From the NCBI GenBank assembly GCA_945861465.1, contig CAMAVB010000022.1, positions 1 through 49,266 on the forward strand: a DNA stretch of 49,266 bases. The letters are read 5' to 3'. This DNA comes from Candidatus Kuenenia stuttgartensis (lineage in GTDB: Bacteria > Planctomycetota > Planctomycetia > Planctomycetales > Planctomycetaceae). Positions 1 through 8,389 of the stretch are shown in pieces (position 1 is the first letter of the stretch; each line of letters starts with the position of its first letter). A model generated the notes under the pieces. The model saw nothing but the letters and a program-made list of their open reading frames with translations, did no database searches and had not been told where the DNA came from. The position numbers were made by a program, and so were the translations under genes.

Positions 1-22
1 CGCCTTGCGGCTCACTCACTTA

Positions 23-146
23 AGGCGAGCGGCAGGATAGAACTTACCATTCGCAATTTGTACGACGGACTTCCAGTCCGTCGAGTAGCACCATGCGACG
101 GACTGGAAGTCCGTCGTACCGGTAAATTCATTTCTGCCGCTCGCCT
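23..146 (+). repeat. 124-bp MITE-like element, copy 1
   Basis: The element is bounded by 13-bp perfect terminal inverted repeats, AGGCGAGCGGCAG at 23-35 and its reverse complement at 134-146. Inside, two arms reading GACGGACTTCCAGTCCGTC-like words form a second palindrome. A copy differing at one position lies in inverted orientation at 8729-8852. There is no coding capacity, so if it moved it needed a transposase from elsewhere. No clear target-site duplication is visible. The stretch 1-212 holds nothing else that I recognise. Confidence 0.85.
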
Positions 147-212
147 AACAACACGTCCCTCCGTCCTGGCCGAGCGGAGCATAACTGAGCCGCTGGCAGA
201 CGTTGTGCAGGA

Positions 213-728
213 TTATTCTCGACTGGTTTTTCGAACCACAGTAGTTCGATAGTTGGGAAGACCCAGTTCGGCCCGCTTCAAAGCAACCAATCGCCGCGTA
301 ACACCCAATTGCCTTGCCAGCGTGGCATCCGGCATCCGGCCAATCTGGCGAAGCTCCTGTTTTCCCCATTGCCTTTTGCGTCGAGACAGCTTGACATTGT
401 CAATACCCATGGATCTCCGCCTCCAGATCACGGCATCCAGACTGACGTTCATGCGTCTGGCGACTTCCGCGTCCGGCAGTTTACCCAGCAGCGCCAACTG
501 CCGCTTGGTAAATCTGTACTTCTTTTCGCTGTTCGACTGGCCCGCAGGAGGAATTCCCAAACGCTTTCGCTTAGTCATCACTGAAGACGGCCCGACTCCC
601 AACTTCCGCGCCACCGCAGCATCTGACGCAGTTCCTATCAGCGCCAACTGGTCCCTGTTCCACGCCAGCCGCTCGGGGCAAGTTGCGGATCGTTCCCGCA
701 ACTGAGTTGTTCGCGCTGATCTTGCCAT
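213..728 (-). CDS. Protein of three helix-turn-helix-like repeats
   Basis: This 171-aa basic protein consists almost entirely of three homologous units of about 39 residues, at roughly 23-61, 73-111 and 121-159. Each unit has an aromatic residue, then an L-(I/L)-G turn, then a D-A-x-(V/L)-A-R core and a closing R-x-x-(L/M)-G-(I/L). The D-A-x-V-A-R-x-L-G-V portion resembles the first helix and turn of a DNA-binding HTH. I infer sequence-specific DNA binding, perhaps to repeated sites. ATG at 728 was preferred to an in-frame GTG nine codons upstream because it follows a purine-rich stretch. No effector domain is present. It could instead be the detached DNA-binding tail of a larger family. Confidence 0.7.
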   Translation of the reverse strand: MARSARTTQLRERSATCPERLAWNRDQLALIGTASDAAVARKLGVGPSSVMTKRKRLGIPPAGQSNSEKKYRFTKRQLALLGKLPDAEVARRMNVSLDAVIWRRRSMGIDNVKLSRRKRQWGKQELRQIGRMPDATLARQLGVTRRLVALKRAELGLPNYRTTVVRKTSRE

Positions 729-828
729 TTTTTTTCCGATCCGATCCTTGAACACAAAGTTATCGTCACGAGTGCATTGTTACCGACTGTGCTGCAGACC
801 ACCTGCCGTCGCTGAGCATTGCCACATT

Positions 829-982
829 TAGGACAGAGACAGAAATAAGTGGGGCACGATTCCATCGTGCCGAGTGGGGCACGATTCCATCGTGCCGAGT
901 GGGGCACGATTCCATCGTGCCGGGCACGTTATAAACGTGCCCCACGTCCTGAATACGACAGTTATTTCTGCGCCGGTCCTTA
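829..982 (-). repeat. Family A palindromic element, copy A1 (expanded)
   Basis: This is the largest of six related intergenic elements whose ends read (T)AAGGACTGAGACAG on one side and CTGCGCCGGTCCTTA on the other. Two hairpins lie between the ends: a GGGGCACGATTCCATCGTGC-type hairpin and a GGGCACGTT/AACGTGCCC hairpin. In this copy the first module is repeated almost three times with a 25-bp period (849-873, 874-898, 899-922). It lies in gene-free DNA upstream of the HTH-repeat gene. Confidence 0.85.
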
Positions 983-1220
983 ATTGTATTGAATCCGCGT
1001 AAGTCGTGGAAACGGCGGAAGAGAATAACAGACAACAGCAGAAATGTGCAGCGAAGCAGATAAAAAGGGTCCGGTCTGAATTATACTGCACGCGGCTGAA
1101 GATGGCACTTCCAATGTGGCCTTTCGCTCCGCGAAAGGACGCGGTTTTCGCAGAGCGAAAGACGACATTGCCAACGGCGAGCGGAATAAGCACTGGTGCA
1201 TAAGTAAGTTGGCACAAATC

Positions 1221-1291
1221 GTTTAACGGCGAGCCGTAGGCGTAGGCGGAAGCACGCTGGATTCGCCTACGCCTACGGCTCGCCGTTAAAC
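1221..1291. repeat. Family B hairpin, copy B1
   Basis: Two perfect 28-bp arms (1221-1248 and 1264-1291) begin and end with GTTTAACGGCGAGCCG and its complement, around a 15-bp loop. Related copies lie at 33974-34037 and 43912-43967. It sits in the gene-free stretch 729-1712, which otherwise holds family A copy A1 and the tandem array at 1372-1697. No T-run follows, so a simple rho-independent terminator is unlikely. Confidence 0.85.
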
Positions 1292-1371
1292 TAAAAAACT
1301 TCTGCACTGGTGCTTAATAGAGACCTGAACCCCTAAATCACTCGCCGTGTCTGGTGCGAACCGACGGAGCG

Positions 1372-1697
1372 GCTCGCCTGCGTAGGTCCGCCGCTCCGTC
1401 GGCGGACATCTGTCGCTGTGCCAGAATGTTCTCACGAGAACAAAAATCGCAACGTGCGCGTGGCACGGAGGGCTGACGCCCAGCCGCTCGCCTACGTAGG
1501 TAGGCCGACGGACATCTGTCGCTGTGCGAGAATCTTCTCACGAGAACAAAAGTCGTAACGTGCGCGTGGCACGGAGGGCTGACGCCCAACCGCTCGCCTA
1601 CGTAGGTCGACCGGCGGACATCTTTCGCTGGGCGAGAATCTTCTCACGAGAACAGAAATCGCAACGTGCGCTTGGCACGGAGGGCTGACGCCCAACC
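1372..1697. repeat. Three tandem 106-114-bp repeats
   Basis: Units run 1372-1485 (114 bp), 1486-1591 (106 bp) and 1592-1697 (106 bp); a partial fourth start (GCTCGCCTG) follows at 1698. Each unit contains GGACATC..TCGCTG, a near-palindrome centred on TTCTCACGAGAA, then AACGTGCGC and GGAGGGCTGACGCCC. A phrase shared with the unit end also occurs near 26067-26092. Reading frames through the array encode only repeat-derived peptides and show no recognisable domain. The array lies just downstream of the stop of the leftward Gfo/Idh/MocA gene. Confidence 0.85.
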
Positions 1698-1712
1698 GCT
1701 CGCCTGATGTGA

Positions 1713-2915
1713 TTATTGACGAGCCCCGGCATATTTCATCGGCACCCATGCTCCGTTTTGCTGGCTGCTCGCAACGCACTGCTGGATGAAATACATGCCT
1801 TCGGCACCATCGTACACGTTAGGATAGATCGTATTCTTCTTTTCAAAGGCGACCCCTGTGGCGCGGTCAACCATCGCGTTGTACGCAAACCGATACACGT
1901 TGGCAAAGGCTTCGAGAAATGCTTCCGGGTGGCCGGCCGGCAATCGACACGCAGCTTTGCCCATGCTGTTCATCCAGGACGCATTTGGATCGCGCGTATA
2001 GATCTGGTGCGGCGTACCGTTCCGGCGCACGATCATCTGGTTTGGTTCTTCCTGACGCCACGACAACGCGCCTTTGGTCCCATCCACTTCAATCCACAGA
2101 TCGTTCTCGCGACCGTGGGAAATCTGACTGGCAGTCACCGTTCCGAGGGCGCCGTTTGCGAATCGGACGACTGCGTGGCCGTAGTCGTCCAGCCGTCGTC
2201 CTTCGGCAAAGATCCGGAGGTTGCAGGAGATGTCTGCCGGAATCAGACCGGTCATATAGCGACCCAGATTGTAGGCGTGCGTTCCGATATCGCCAAAGCA
2301 ACCTGACGCTCCGGATTTCGTTGGATCCGTGCGCCACGCCGCCTGTTTCTGGTTTTCAGATTCCAGTCGACTGCGCAGCCAGCCTTGAATGTAGTTGGAA
2401 CGGACGGCGTTGATTTCCCCCAGTTCACCGTTCAATATCATTTCGCGCGCCTGACGTACCAGCGGGTAGCCTGTGTAGTTGTGGCTGACGGCAAAAACGA
2501 CGCCGCTTTTTTCAACAGTTCTGACCAGTTCTTCCGCCTGTGCAAAATCGAAGGTCATGGGTTTGTCGCAGATCACATTGAACCCGGCTTCCGCCGCAGT
2601 TTTGGCGATTTCGAAGTGGGTGTGGTTCGGTGTCGCCACACTGACGAAATCGATCCGCTGATCGGCAGGCAACGCCGTTTCCTTCTGAATCATTTCGGCC
2701 ACAGAACCGTACGCTCGTGATTCGGCAATGTCATACGCGGACGCACTGGATTTCGCCCGCGCGGCGTCTGATGACAAGGCCCCCGCTACCAGCGCGGCGC
2801 GATTGTCCATGACAGCGGCCGTGGCATGCACACGACCGATAAAAGCGCCCTGGCCCCCGCCGACAAGCGCCATTCGTAGCTTGCGATTCAATTTCCCGTT
2901 GGTCGTATCAGACAT
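1713..2915 (-). CDS. Gfo/Idh/MocA-family NAD(P)-dependent oxidoreductase
   Basis: The protein is 400 aa, normal for the family. The N-terminal Rossmann fold shows the dinucleotide loop VGGGQGAFIGRVHA near residues 18-31. The family's E-K-P loop appears as CDKPM, and DIGTHAYNL carries the conserved catalytic-region histidine of the C-terminal alpha/beta domain. These enzymes oxidise or reduce a sugar, inositol or sugar-acid carbon. There is no export signal, so it should be cytoplasmic. ATG at 2915 was chosen over an in-frame GTG at 2942. It is divergent from the dehydrogenase/kinase group starting at 3258, which suggests a shared regulatory region and related substrate. The actual substrate cannot be read from the sequence. 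Confidence 0.9.
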   Translation of the reverse strand: MSDTTNGKLNRKLRMALVGGGQGAFIGRVHATAAVMDNRAALVAGALSSDAARAKSSASAYDIAESRAYGSVAEMIQKETALPADQRIDFVSVATPNHTHFEIAKTAAEAGFNVICDKPMTFDFAQAEELVRTVEKSGVVFAVSHNYTGYPLVRQAREMILNGELGEINAVRSNYIQGWLRSRLESENQKQAAWRTDPTKSGASGCFGDIGTHAYNLGRYMTGLIPADISCNLRIFAEGRRLDDYGHAVVRFANGALGTVTASQISHGRENDLWIEVDGTKGALSWRQEEPNQMIVRRNGTPHQIYTRDPNASWMNSMGKAACRLPAGHPEAFLEAFANVYRFAYNAMVDRATGVAFEKKNTIYPNVYDGAEGMYFIQQCVASSQQNGAWVPMKYAGARQ

Positions 2916-3257
2916 TTTCTTCGCCTTTTGGTCGATATCCACGATAAGTAGTGAGCATTCAGGATGCTTAGCATAATGGCGGCAGGATCAGGCGACAACT
3001 CAACAGCCAGGCAATCACTGCAACTGTCGTCACCGGTCGTGAGGATTGGGAAGCAGTCCCCGGGAACGCGACTCCGCATCAATGCTGTGAAACCTGGCGT
3101 GTCTGTTTTTCAGAACAAACGGGCATTCAGTTGCAGAGCATTCGCTTCGCTTGTCACATTAGCGCACAATGTCGGCGTTGGGACATGCGCGGTTGGACAC
3201 AGAACGTGGCTGGCCGCGTGCATTTTTCTGTTTGTACGAGTGCGGAGCCACACAAAG
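2916..3257. other. Divergent intergenic region
   Basis: These 342 bp separate the leftward Gfo/Idh/MocA gene from the rightward hydroxyacid dehydrogenase gene and must hold promoters for both. I could not fix a convincing -35/-10 pair or an operator. The reading frame open upstream of 3258 lacks any domain and is unlikely to be translated. Confidence 0.5.
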
Positions 3258-4211
3258 ATGAAGGTTGCTGTTACCGATTATTCGTTTCTGGATCTGTCCG
3301 TTGAAGAATCCATATTGCAGGCTTCCGGGCATTTTATCTCGGCATGGAAAGAGCGAAAGTCCGCTGCGGAGTTACCAGCACTGGTGACGGATGCAGATGC
3401 CGTGATCACACAGTTCGCGCCGGTCAACGCGGACGTGATCGCCTCCATGCAGCAGACGCGAGTGATCGTGCGGTATGGGATTGGTGTGGACAATGTTGAT
3501 CTGGCGGCGGCCCGCGCGAAGGGGATTCCTGTCTGCAATGTACCGGATTACTGTATCGACGAGGTTGCCGATCACACGCTGGCGTTTATCCTGGCGACAA
3601 CTCGTCAGGTCGTGAGCAACAGTAACTCGCTGAAGGCAGGCAAATGGGGGCTCGCCACGTCGCTTGATCAGATGAAGGCACTGCGGGATCTGGCTGTCGG
3701 TGTTGTTGGATTTGGCCGCATCGGGCGTGAGGTGGTTTCGCGTTTGAAACCGTTTCGCTGCCGCATCCTGGTCTACGACCCGATTGCAAAGTCCGCCGAC
3801 ATCGAAGCCGCCGGTGCGACACCGGTGGCATTGCGAGAATTGCTGTCCCAGACCGACGTGATCACGTTGCATTGTCCCTCCACGGCGGACACACGCGGGA
3901 TGTTGAATTCGGAGTCGCTGGCGAAAACACGTCCAGGCGTCAGCATTATCAATCTGGCGCGGGGTGATTTAATCGATCCGAATGCGTTGATGGCGGCTCT
4001 GCTGTCCGGTCATGTTGCCGCTGCGGCGCTGGATGTGTTCAATCCGGAACCAATCCCTGCAGATCATCCGATTCTGAAGCTTGACAACGTGATTCTCGCC
4101 TCCCACATTGCTTCCACAAGTGTTCCGGCTGTCAGAAAACTTCGCGAGACAGCGGCTCGACTCGCACTCATGGCGTTGAACGGGGAGCCGTTGGTGAATG
4201 TTGTGAATTAA
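3258..4211 (+). CDS. D-isomer-specific 2-hydroxyacid dehydrogenase (phosphoglycerate dehydrogenase-like)
   Basis: The 317-aa protein starts with ATG at 3258 (MKVAVTDYSF). An N-terminal substrate domain is followed by a Rossmann domain with VGVVGFGRIGREV near residues 152-164. The catalytic Arg is in INLARGDLID, the Glu in FNPEPIPADHP and the His in ILASHIAST, so the R-E-H triad is complete. The family interconverts 2-hydroxy and 2-keto acids with NAD(H). It lacks the C-terminal ACT domain of serine-biosynthetic enzymes, so a catabolic hydroxyacid is as likely as 3-phosphoglycerate. It is followed, across a family A repeat, by a second dehydrogenase and a sugar kinase on the same strand, suggesting one pathway. 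Confidence 0.9.
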   Translation: MKVAVTDYSFLDLSVEESILQASGHFISAWKERKSAAELPALVTDADAVITQFAPVNADVIASMQQTRVIVRYGIGVDNVDLAAARAKGIPVCNVPDYCIDEVADHTLAFILATTRQVVSNSNSLKAGKWGLATSLDQMKALRDLAVGVVGFGRIGREVVSRLKPFRCRILVYDPIAKSADIEAAGATPVALRELLSQTDVITLHCPSTADTRGMLNSESLAKTRPGVSIINLARGDLIDPNALMAALLSGHVAAAALDVFNPEPIPADHPILKLDNVILASHIASTSVPAVRKLRETAARLALMALNGEPLVNVVN

Positions 4212-4227
4212 TCTCAGGGCTCTCAAT

Positions 4228-4331
4228 TAAGGAACGGCGCAGAAATAACTGTCGTCTTCCGGACGTGGAGCACGTTTTTAACGTGCTCGGCACGATGGAA
4301 TCGTGCCCCACTTATTTCTGTCTCAGTCCTA
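4228..4331 (+). repeat. Family A palindromic element, copy A2
   Basis: This nearly full-length copy starts TAAGGAACGGCGCAGAAATAA and ends ATTTCTGTCTCAGTCCTAA. It contains the GAGCACGTTTTTAACGTGCTC and GGCACGATGGAATCGTGCC hairpins. It begins 16 bp after the stop of the hydroxyacid dehydrogenase and ends 34 bp before the next gene, so transcripts across the group would carry two stable hairpins. Confidence 0.85.
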
Positions 4332-4365
4332 ACCCCAGGGCCATCCGCAATTCAGGTGAATTTCA

Positions 4366-5421
4366 TTGAACCGCATCGCCGTTACCGATTTGACAGACTT
4401 TGTGCTGAAGTGCCTGCGTTCAACGGGGCTGACGGAATCCGATTGTCTCGTCACGTGCGAGGCACTTGTGTCGACAGACACTCTGGGTGTCTTCACACAC
4501 GGCACCAAGCTGCTGGTGGGATATCTGAAGAAGCTCGTGGGAGGCGGTTATCCGATTTCAGCCGTCCCGCGAATCGAACGCGAAGGTCCGGCGTGGGCCA
4601 TCATCGACGGCAGTTCCGGCCTTGGTCAGACCGGATCAGTGTTCGCCATGCAGACTGCCATCAGGAAAGCGAAACAATTTGGCGTGGCGTTTGTCTCGCT
4701 GCGCAATACGGGGCATATCGGTGCCGCCGGACACTATGCCTTGCTGGCAGCCAAAGAAGGTTGTCTGGCGATGGTGACCGGCAATGATATGCCCAGTGTC
4801 GCGGCACCGGGTTCCACCGGGGCTGTGTTGGGCAGCAATCCGCTGGCCTATGCGATTCCCACAGGCGGTGATCCCGTGCTGCTCGACATGGCAACGGCTG
4901 CAGTCGCAGGGGGCAAAGTCTATGCGGCACATCAGCGTGGCGAATCGATTCCGGCGACATGGCTGATCGGCCCGGACGGTCTGCCGACGACTGACGGTTC
5001 ACTCTACCCGCATGGGGCGGCGTTGGCTCCGATGGCTGGCCACAAAGGCTACGGTCTGGGACTGTGGTGCGAAGTACTTTCCGCGCTGATTCCCGGCGGA
5101 GCGATGACGTGGCAGGTGGGCAGTTGGATTTTTGATGCACCCTCGAAACCGTCTCTGCACAATGCGTCCTTCTTTGTGGCAGACATTGATGCGATGACCG
5201 ATCGCGCCGCTTTTAACTCGCGCATGAAATCGCTGATTGATGAAATCCACGCCGCACCGACAGCGGACGGTGTCGCATCCGTGCTGCTTCCCGGTGAGCG
5301 GGAATTTCAAACGGCTCGGGATGCAGTCCGGAACGGCATCGCCCTGCCGGAAGACGTGCGTATAAAGTTGAGGGAATGTGCGGATGTCGTGAGTTGTCTG
5401 GTTCCGGGATTTTTGAATTAG
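4366..5421 (+). CDS. Malate/L-lactate dehydrogenase family (Ldh_2) oxidoreductase
   Basis: The 351-aa protein matches the Ldh_2 family (malate, L-lactate, ureidoglycolate and L-sulfolactate dehydrogenases), which is unrelated to classical LDH. Recognisable parts are the early D-T-L-G-V-x-T-H-G segment near residues 38-46, the GHIGAAGHY segment near residue 117 and the NPLAYAIPT region. These enzymes use NAD(P) on small 2-hydroxy acids. The start is TTG at 4366: an in-frame TGA at 4357 excludes anything upstream, and AGGTGA at 4354-4359 is a well-spaced ribosome binding site. Its neighbours are another hydroxyacid dehydrogenase and an FGGY kinase, so a sugar-acid route is inferred. Confidence 0.88.
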   Translation: MNRIAVTDLTDFVLKCLRSTGLTESDCLVTCEALVSTDTLGVFTHGTKLLVGYLKKLVGGGYPISAVPRIEREGPAWAIIDGSSGLGQTGSVFAMQTAIRKAKQFGVAFVSLRNTGHIGAAGHYALLAAKEGCLAMVTGNDMPSVAAPGSTGAVLGSNPLAYAIPTGGDPVLLDMATAAVAGGKVYAAHQRGESIPATWLIGPDGLPTTDGSLYPHGAALAPMAGHKGYGLGLWCEVLSALIPGGAMTWQVGSWIFDAPSKPSLHNASFFVADIDAMTDRAAFNSRMKSLIDEIHAAPTADGVASVLLPGEREFQTARDAVRNGIALPEDVRIKLRECADVVSCLVPGFLN

Positions 5422-5492
5422 CGTTCGGCTCCTTCACGTCGCGGCAAGAAATTTCGCCACGGAGTGTCGGGGCACATTGGGAACACACGTTG

Positions 5493-6815
5493 ATGCGCTG
5501 CCTCGGTCTGGACATCGGTTCTTCATCCATCAAAGGCGCTGTGCTGGATCTTGAAACGTCCCGCGTCTCGAACATTGTCCGTGAGTCATTTCCGGATCCT
5601 GTCGCTGGAATGCCGCCTGGATTTCATGAAGTCTCGCCGGAAGAAATCTTCACGCGGGCTGTCAATGTGATCGATCGCCTCTGCGGCCACGCGCCGGATG
5701 CCACAACCCTGCTGAGTTGCGGGCAGATGGGGGGAATCATGCTGGTGGATCAGAAGCTCCGACCGTTCACCAATTACCTTTCATGGCGGGATCAGCGAAC
5801 GACCGTTGCTGATACCGACGGCACAACGACAATGGATCGTCTCCGTGGTTGCTGGTCCGATGCCGTGTTTGAAGACCTTGGCAAGGAACTCAAACCCGGT
5901 TCAGCCACAAGTCTGCTTTACTGGCTGGCGCAGCAACAGCAGCTACCTGCGGACGCCACACCGGTGACCGTGGGCGACTACGTGATCGCTCGTCTTTGTA
6001 ACGGTGTTCCGAGGATGGAACGGACTCAGGGCATCGGAATGTTGAATCTGCGCACAAATGGCTGGCATCACGCAGCCTTTGCCGCAGTGGGTCTTGATGG
6101 TCTGCGCTGGCCGGAACTGACGCACGAAAGGGAGCCGATCGGCAGCGTCCATCGCAATGGCCGAACACTGACATGCTATCCGGTTATCGGTGATCAGCAG
6201 GCGGCCCTGCGCGGTATCAGGCTGCAGTCGCATGAACTCTCGATCAACGTTTCGACAGGTTCCCAGGTGAGTCAGATCACGGCTGAATTCCGACCGGCCG
6301 AGTGCCAGACTCGTCCGTGGTTCGACGGACAGTTTCTGAACACCATCACGCATATTCCGGCCGGTCGTGCGCTCACGGTCCTTGAGGCTCTGCTGACAGA
6401 ATTGCCGCGACTGGCGGGCATAAAAATCGAAAACTCATGGCAACTGATTCAGCAGGCGGCACACTCTTCCACCGGACAGGGGCTGTCCTGCGATCTGAGT
6501 TTCTTTGCCAGCGCGATGGGCTGCGATGGACGAATCAGCGGGATCACAACTGACAACCTCACGATTGGCAATTTGTTTCATGCGGCCTTTGAATTCATGG
6601 CCGACAGTTACCTCACGTGTTCACGGCGTCTGAGTCCAGGACCCACATGGGACCAGCTCGCAATTTCCGGGGGCCTGGTACAGGCATTCGCCCCGCTCCG
6701 CAGAAAGATCGAAGCCAGATTTCCATTTCCGATCCGCGACGTGGCGGAACAGGAAGAGACGCTGATGGGATTGATACCTGTGGCCGTCATGGGAACAACG
6801 GAGCCAGACCCGTGA
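5493..6815 (+). CDS. FGGY-family carbohydrate kinase
   Basis: The 440-aa protein begins MRCLGLDIGSSSIKGAV, whose DIGSSSIKG is the N-terminal phosphate-binding motif of the FGGY/actin-like fold. Further signs are SCGQMGGIMLVD, SWRDQR, GDYVIARL and the C-terminal ATP-site segment LAISGGLVQAF. It is somewhat short for FGGY kinases (commonly 480-520 aa). Its VSTGSQVS segment recalls the sedoheptulokinase-like branch, but that assignment is weak. The start is ATG at 5493, 71 bp after the preceding gene. The 3' end overlaps the convergent DUF1501 gene by 29 bp. It probably phosphorylates the sugar or sugar acid handled by the two upstream dehydrogenases. Confidence 0.88.
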   Translation: MRCLGLDIGSSSIKGAVLDLETSRVSNIVRESFPDPVAGMPPGFHEVSPEEIFTRAVNVIDRLCGHAPDATTLLSCGQMGGIMLVDQKLRPFTNYLSWRDQRTTVADTDGTTTMDRLRGCWSDAVFEDLGKELKPGSATSLLYWLAQQQQLPADATPVTVGDYVIARLCNGVPRMERTQGIGMLNLRTNGWHHAAFAAVGLDGLRWPELTHEREPIGSVHRNGRTLTCYPVIGDQQAALRGIRLQSHELSINVSTGSQVSQITAEFRPAECQTRPWFDGQFLNTITHIPAGRALTVLEALLTELPRLAGIKIENSWQLIQQAAHSSTGQGLSCDLSFFASAMGCDGRISGITTDNLTIGNLFHAAFEFMADSYLTCSRRLSPGPTWDQLAISGGLVQAFAPLRRKIEARFPFPIRDVAEQEETLMGLIPVAVMGTTEPDP

Positions 6816-8340
6816 CAAGGGACTCGATGACGTTTCCTCCAAACTGGCTGAGCTGTTTGAAGCGACCTGCGTGGTAATAATTGAGCTTGTTATCATCAAG
6901 CCCAAGCAGTCGCAGCAGTGTCACATGGAAGTCTCGCACATGATGAACATCTTCGACGGCTGTCATTCCCGTCTCGTCGGTTGCTCCGATCGTGTGGCCC
7001 GCTTTGCAGCCGCCGCCCGCTAACCAGATCGTCATCGCATTTGGGTTGTGATCGCGTCCATACGCCGTGCCGCCGCGAACACCATTGTCAGGCGTTCGCC
7101 CAAACTCACCGCACCACACAATTAGAGTACTCTCCAGAAGTCCACGCTGTTTCAGATCTGATATCAAGGCGGCAATCGGTTGATCGACGCCACGGACCAG
7201 ATTCCCGTGAGCGCGTTCAATGTAGTCGTGGCTGTCCCACGTGCCGTTGTAGAGCTGAATGAAACGCACTCCCTTCTCGACCATTTTTCGCGCCAGCAGG
7301 CACTTCCGGCCAAAGGCGTCGGTCGCAGCACTTCCGATGCCGTACATTGAACGTGTCTTTTCGTCTTCGCTTGACAAGTCGATCGCGCCGGGAACTTCCG
7401 TCTGCATCCGGAAAGCCAGTTCGTAACTCAACATCCGTGCAGACAGATCTTCCTGATCCGGGTGCTGTGCTGCATGTCGTTGATTCATGCGTGCCAACAG
7501 ATCGAGATTCCTGCGTTGCTGCTCAACGGTAACGCCGACCGGCGGCTGCAGATCCAGAATCGGTGAACCCCCTGGTCGCAATGGTGTTCCCTGAAAACAG
7601 GCTGGCAGGAAACCATTACTCCAGTTCGCGGAACCGCCTTGCGGATAAGACACTTCCGGCAGGACCACAAATCCTGGCAGGTTCTGATTCATCGAGCCAA
7701 GACCATATGTGACCCACGCACCAATCCCGGGATCGCCGCCGAAGCGATTGCCACAATTCATCTGATACATTGCCGTCGGATGATTGACGCTGTCGACCTG
7801 GCATCCGCGAAAGAAGCAAATCTCATCCGCGACAGCAGCAAGGTGCGTCCAGTTTTCCGCCATGTCCGCTCCGCTTTCGCCATGTCGGCGAAACTTGAAC
7901 GGACTTCGGACGTAGTACCGCTTGCCACTTTCCATCGCCGACTTCTGCTTGCCCTCACGCACGAATTCCTGCAGGTGGAGTTTGGCCAAAGCGGGTTTAG
8001 GATCAAACGTATCAATATGCGATGGACCGCCTTCCATCATCAAAAAGATGCAGTTTTTTGCTGTGGCTGGCAGGTGACCGCCGCGCGGCGCGAGCGGCGT
8101 GTCTTTCGCTTCTGCCCTGGCGTCATCTGCAAGTAACGAAGCGAATGCAATGCTTCCGAGCGAAGCTCCCAATCCGCCGAAGAAGTGACGACGGCAAGGA
8201 TTGAAGGCAGAATGACGAGGGCAGAAGGCAGAAGGGATGCCAGATGGACCGCAGGGCGAAATGTTCGCCGTCCCGTTGGTTGTGGGTTCGGCATTTGCCG
8301 TTTCGATTTCTGCTTTGATCTGTCTGCGTCCTGCCTTCAT
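6787..8340 (-). CDS. DUF1501 family exported protein (sulfatase-like fold)
   Basis: The 517-aa protein has a twin-arginine-like export segment about 50 residues in (CRRHFFGGLGASLGS), typical of planctomycete DUF1501 proteins. The family core follows: FLMMEGGPSHIDTFDP, then the hallmark VWCGEFGRTP and YGRDHNP near the C terminus, placing it in the alkaline phosphatase/sulfatase superfamily. Its substrate is unknown. DUF1501 genes usually follow DUF1549/DUF1553 cytochrome genes; here that partner is missing and a WXG100-like gene lies upstream instead. ATG at 8340 follows a strong GGGGAGGGGG site. The stretch before the RR motif is low in conservation and may be noncoding-like DNA captured at the 5' end. 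Confidence 0.88.
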   Translation of the reverse strand: MKAGRRQIKAEIETANAEPTTNGTANISPCGPSGIPSAFCPRHSAFNPCRRHFFGGLGASLGSIAFASLLADDARAEAKDTPLAPRGGHLPATAKNCIFLMMEGGPSHIDTFDPKPALAKLHLQEFVREGKQKSAMESGKRYYVRSPFKFRRHGESGADMAENWTHLAAVADEICFFRGCQVDSVNHPTAMYQMNCGNRFGGDPGIGAWVTYGLGSMNQNLPGFVVLPEVSYPQGGSANWSNGFLPACFQGTPLRPGGSPILDLQPPVGVTVEQQRRNLDLLARMNQRHAAQHPDQEDLSARMLSYELAFRMQTEVPGAIDLSSEDEKTRSMYGIGSAATDAFGRKCLLARKMVEKGVRFIQLYNGTWDSHDYIERAHGNLVRGVDQPIAALISDLKQRGLLESTLIVWCGEFGRTPDNGVRGGTAYGRDHNPNAMTIWLAGGGCKAGHTIGATDETGMTAVEDVHHVRDFHVTLLRLLGLDDNKLNYYHAGRFKQLSQFGGNVIESLVTGLAPLFP

Positions 8341-8389
8341 TGTTGCCCCCTCCCCTTCACATTCTGGATGCATGTGACAATTCGTCAGA

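Noticed and set aside
829-1697. CRISPR-like array
   Set aside because: Units are adjacent or overlapping, with no unique spacers of even length and no cas genes.
1338-1779. Open frames of 80-95 codons across the tandem repeats
   Set aside because: They encode repeat-derived peptides that restart with each unit, have no ribosome binding site and overlap the end of the Gfo/Idh/MocA gene.
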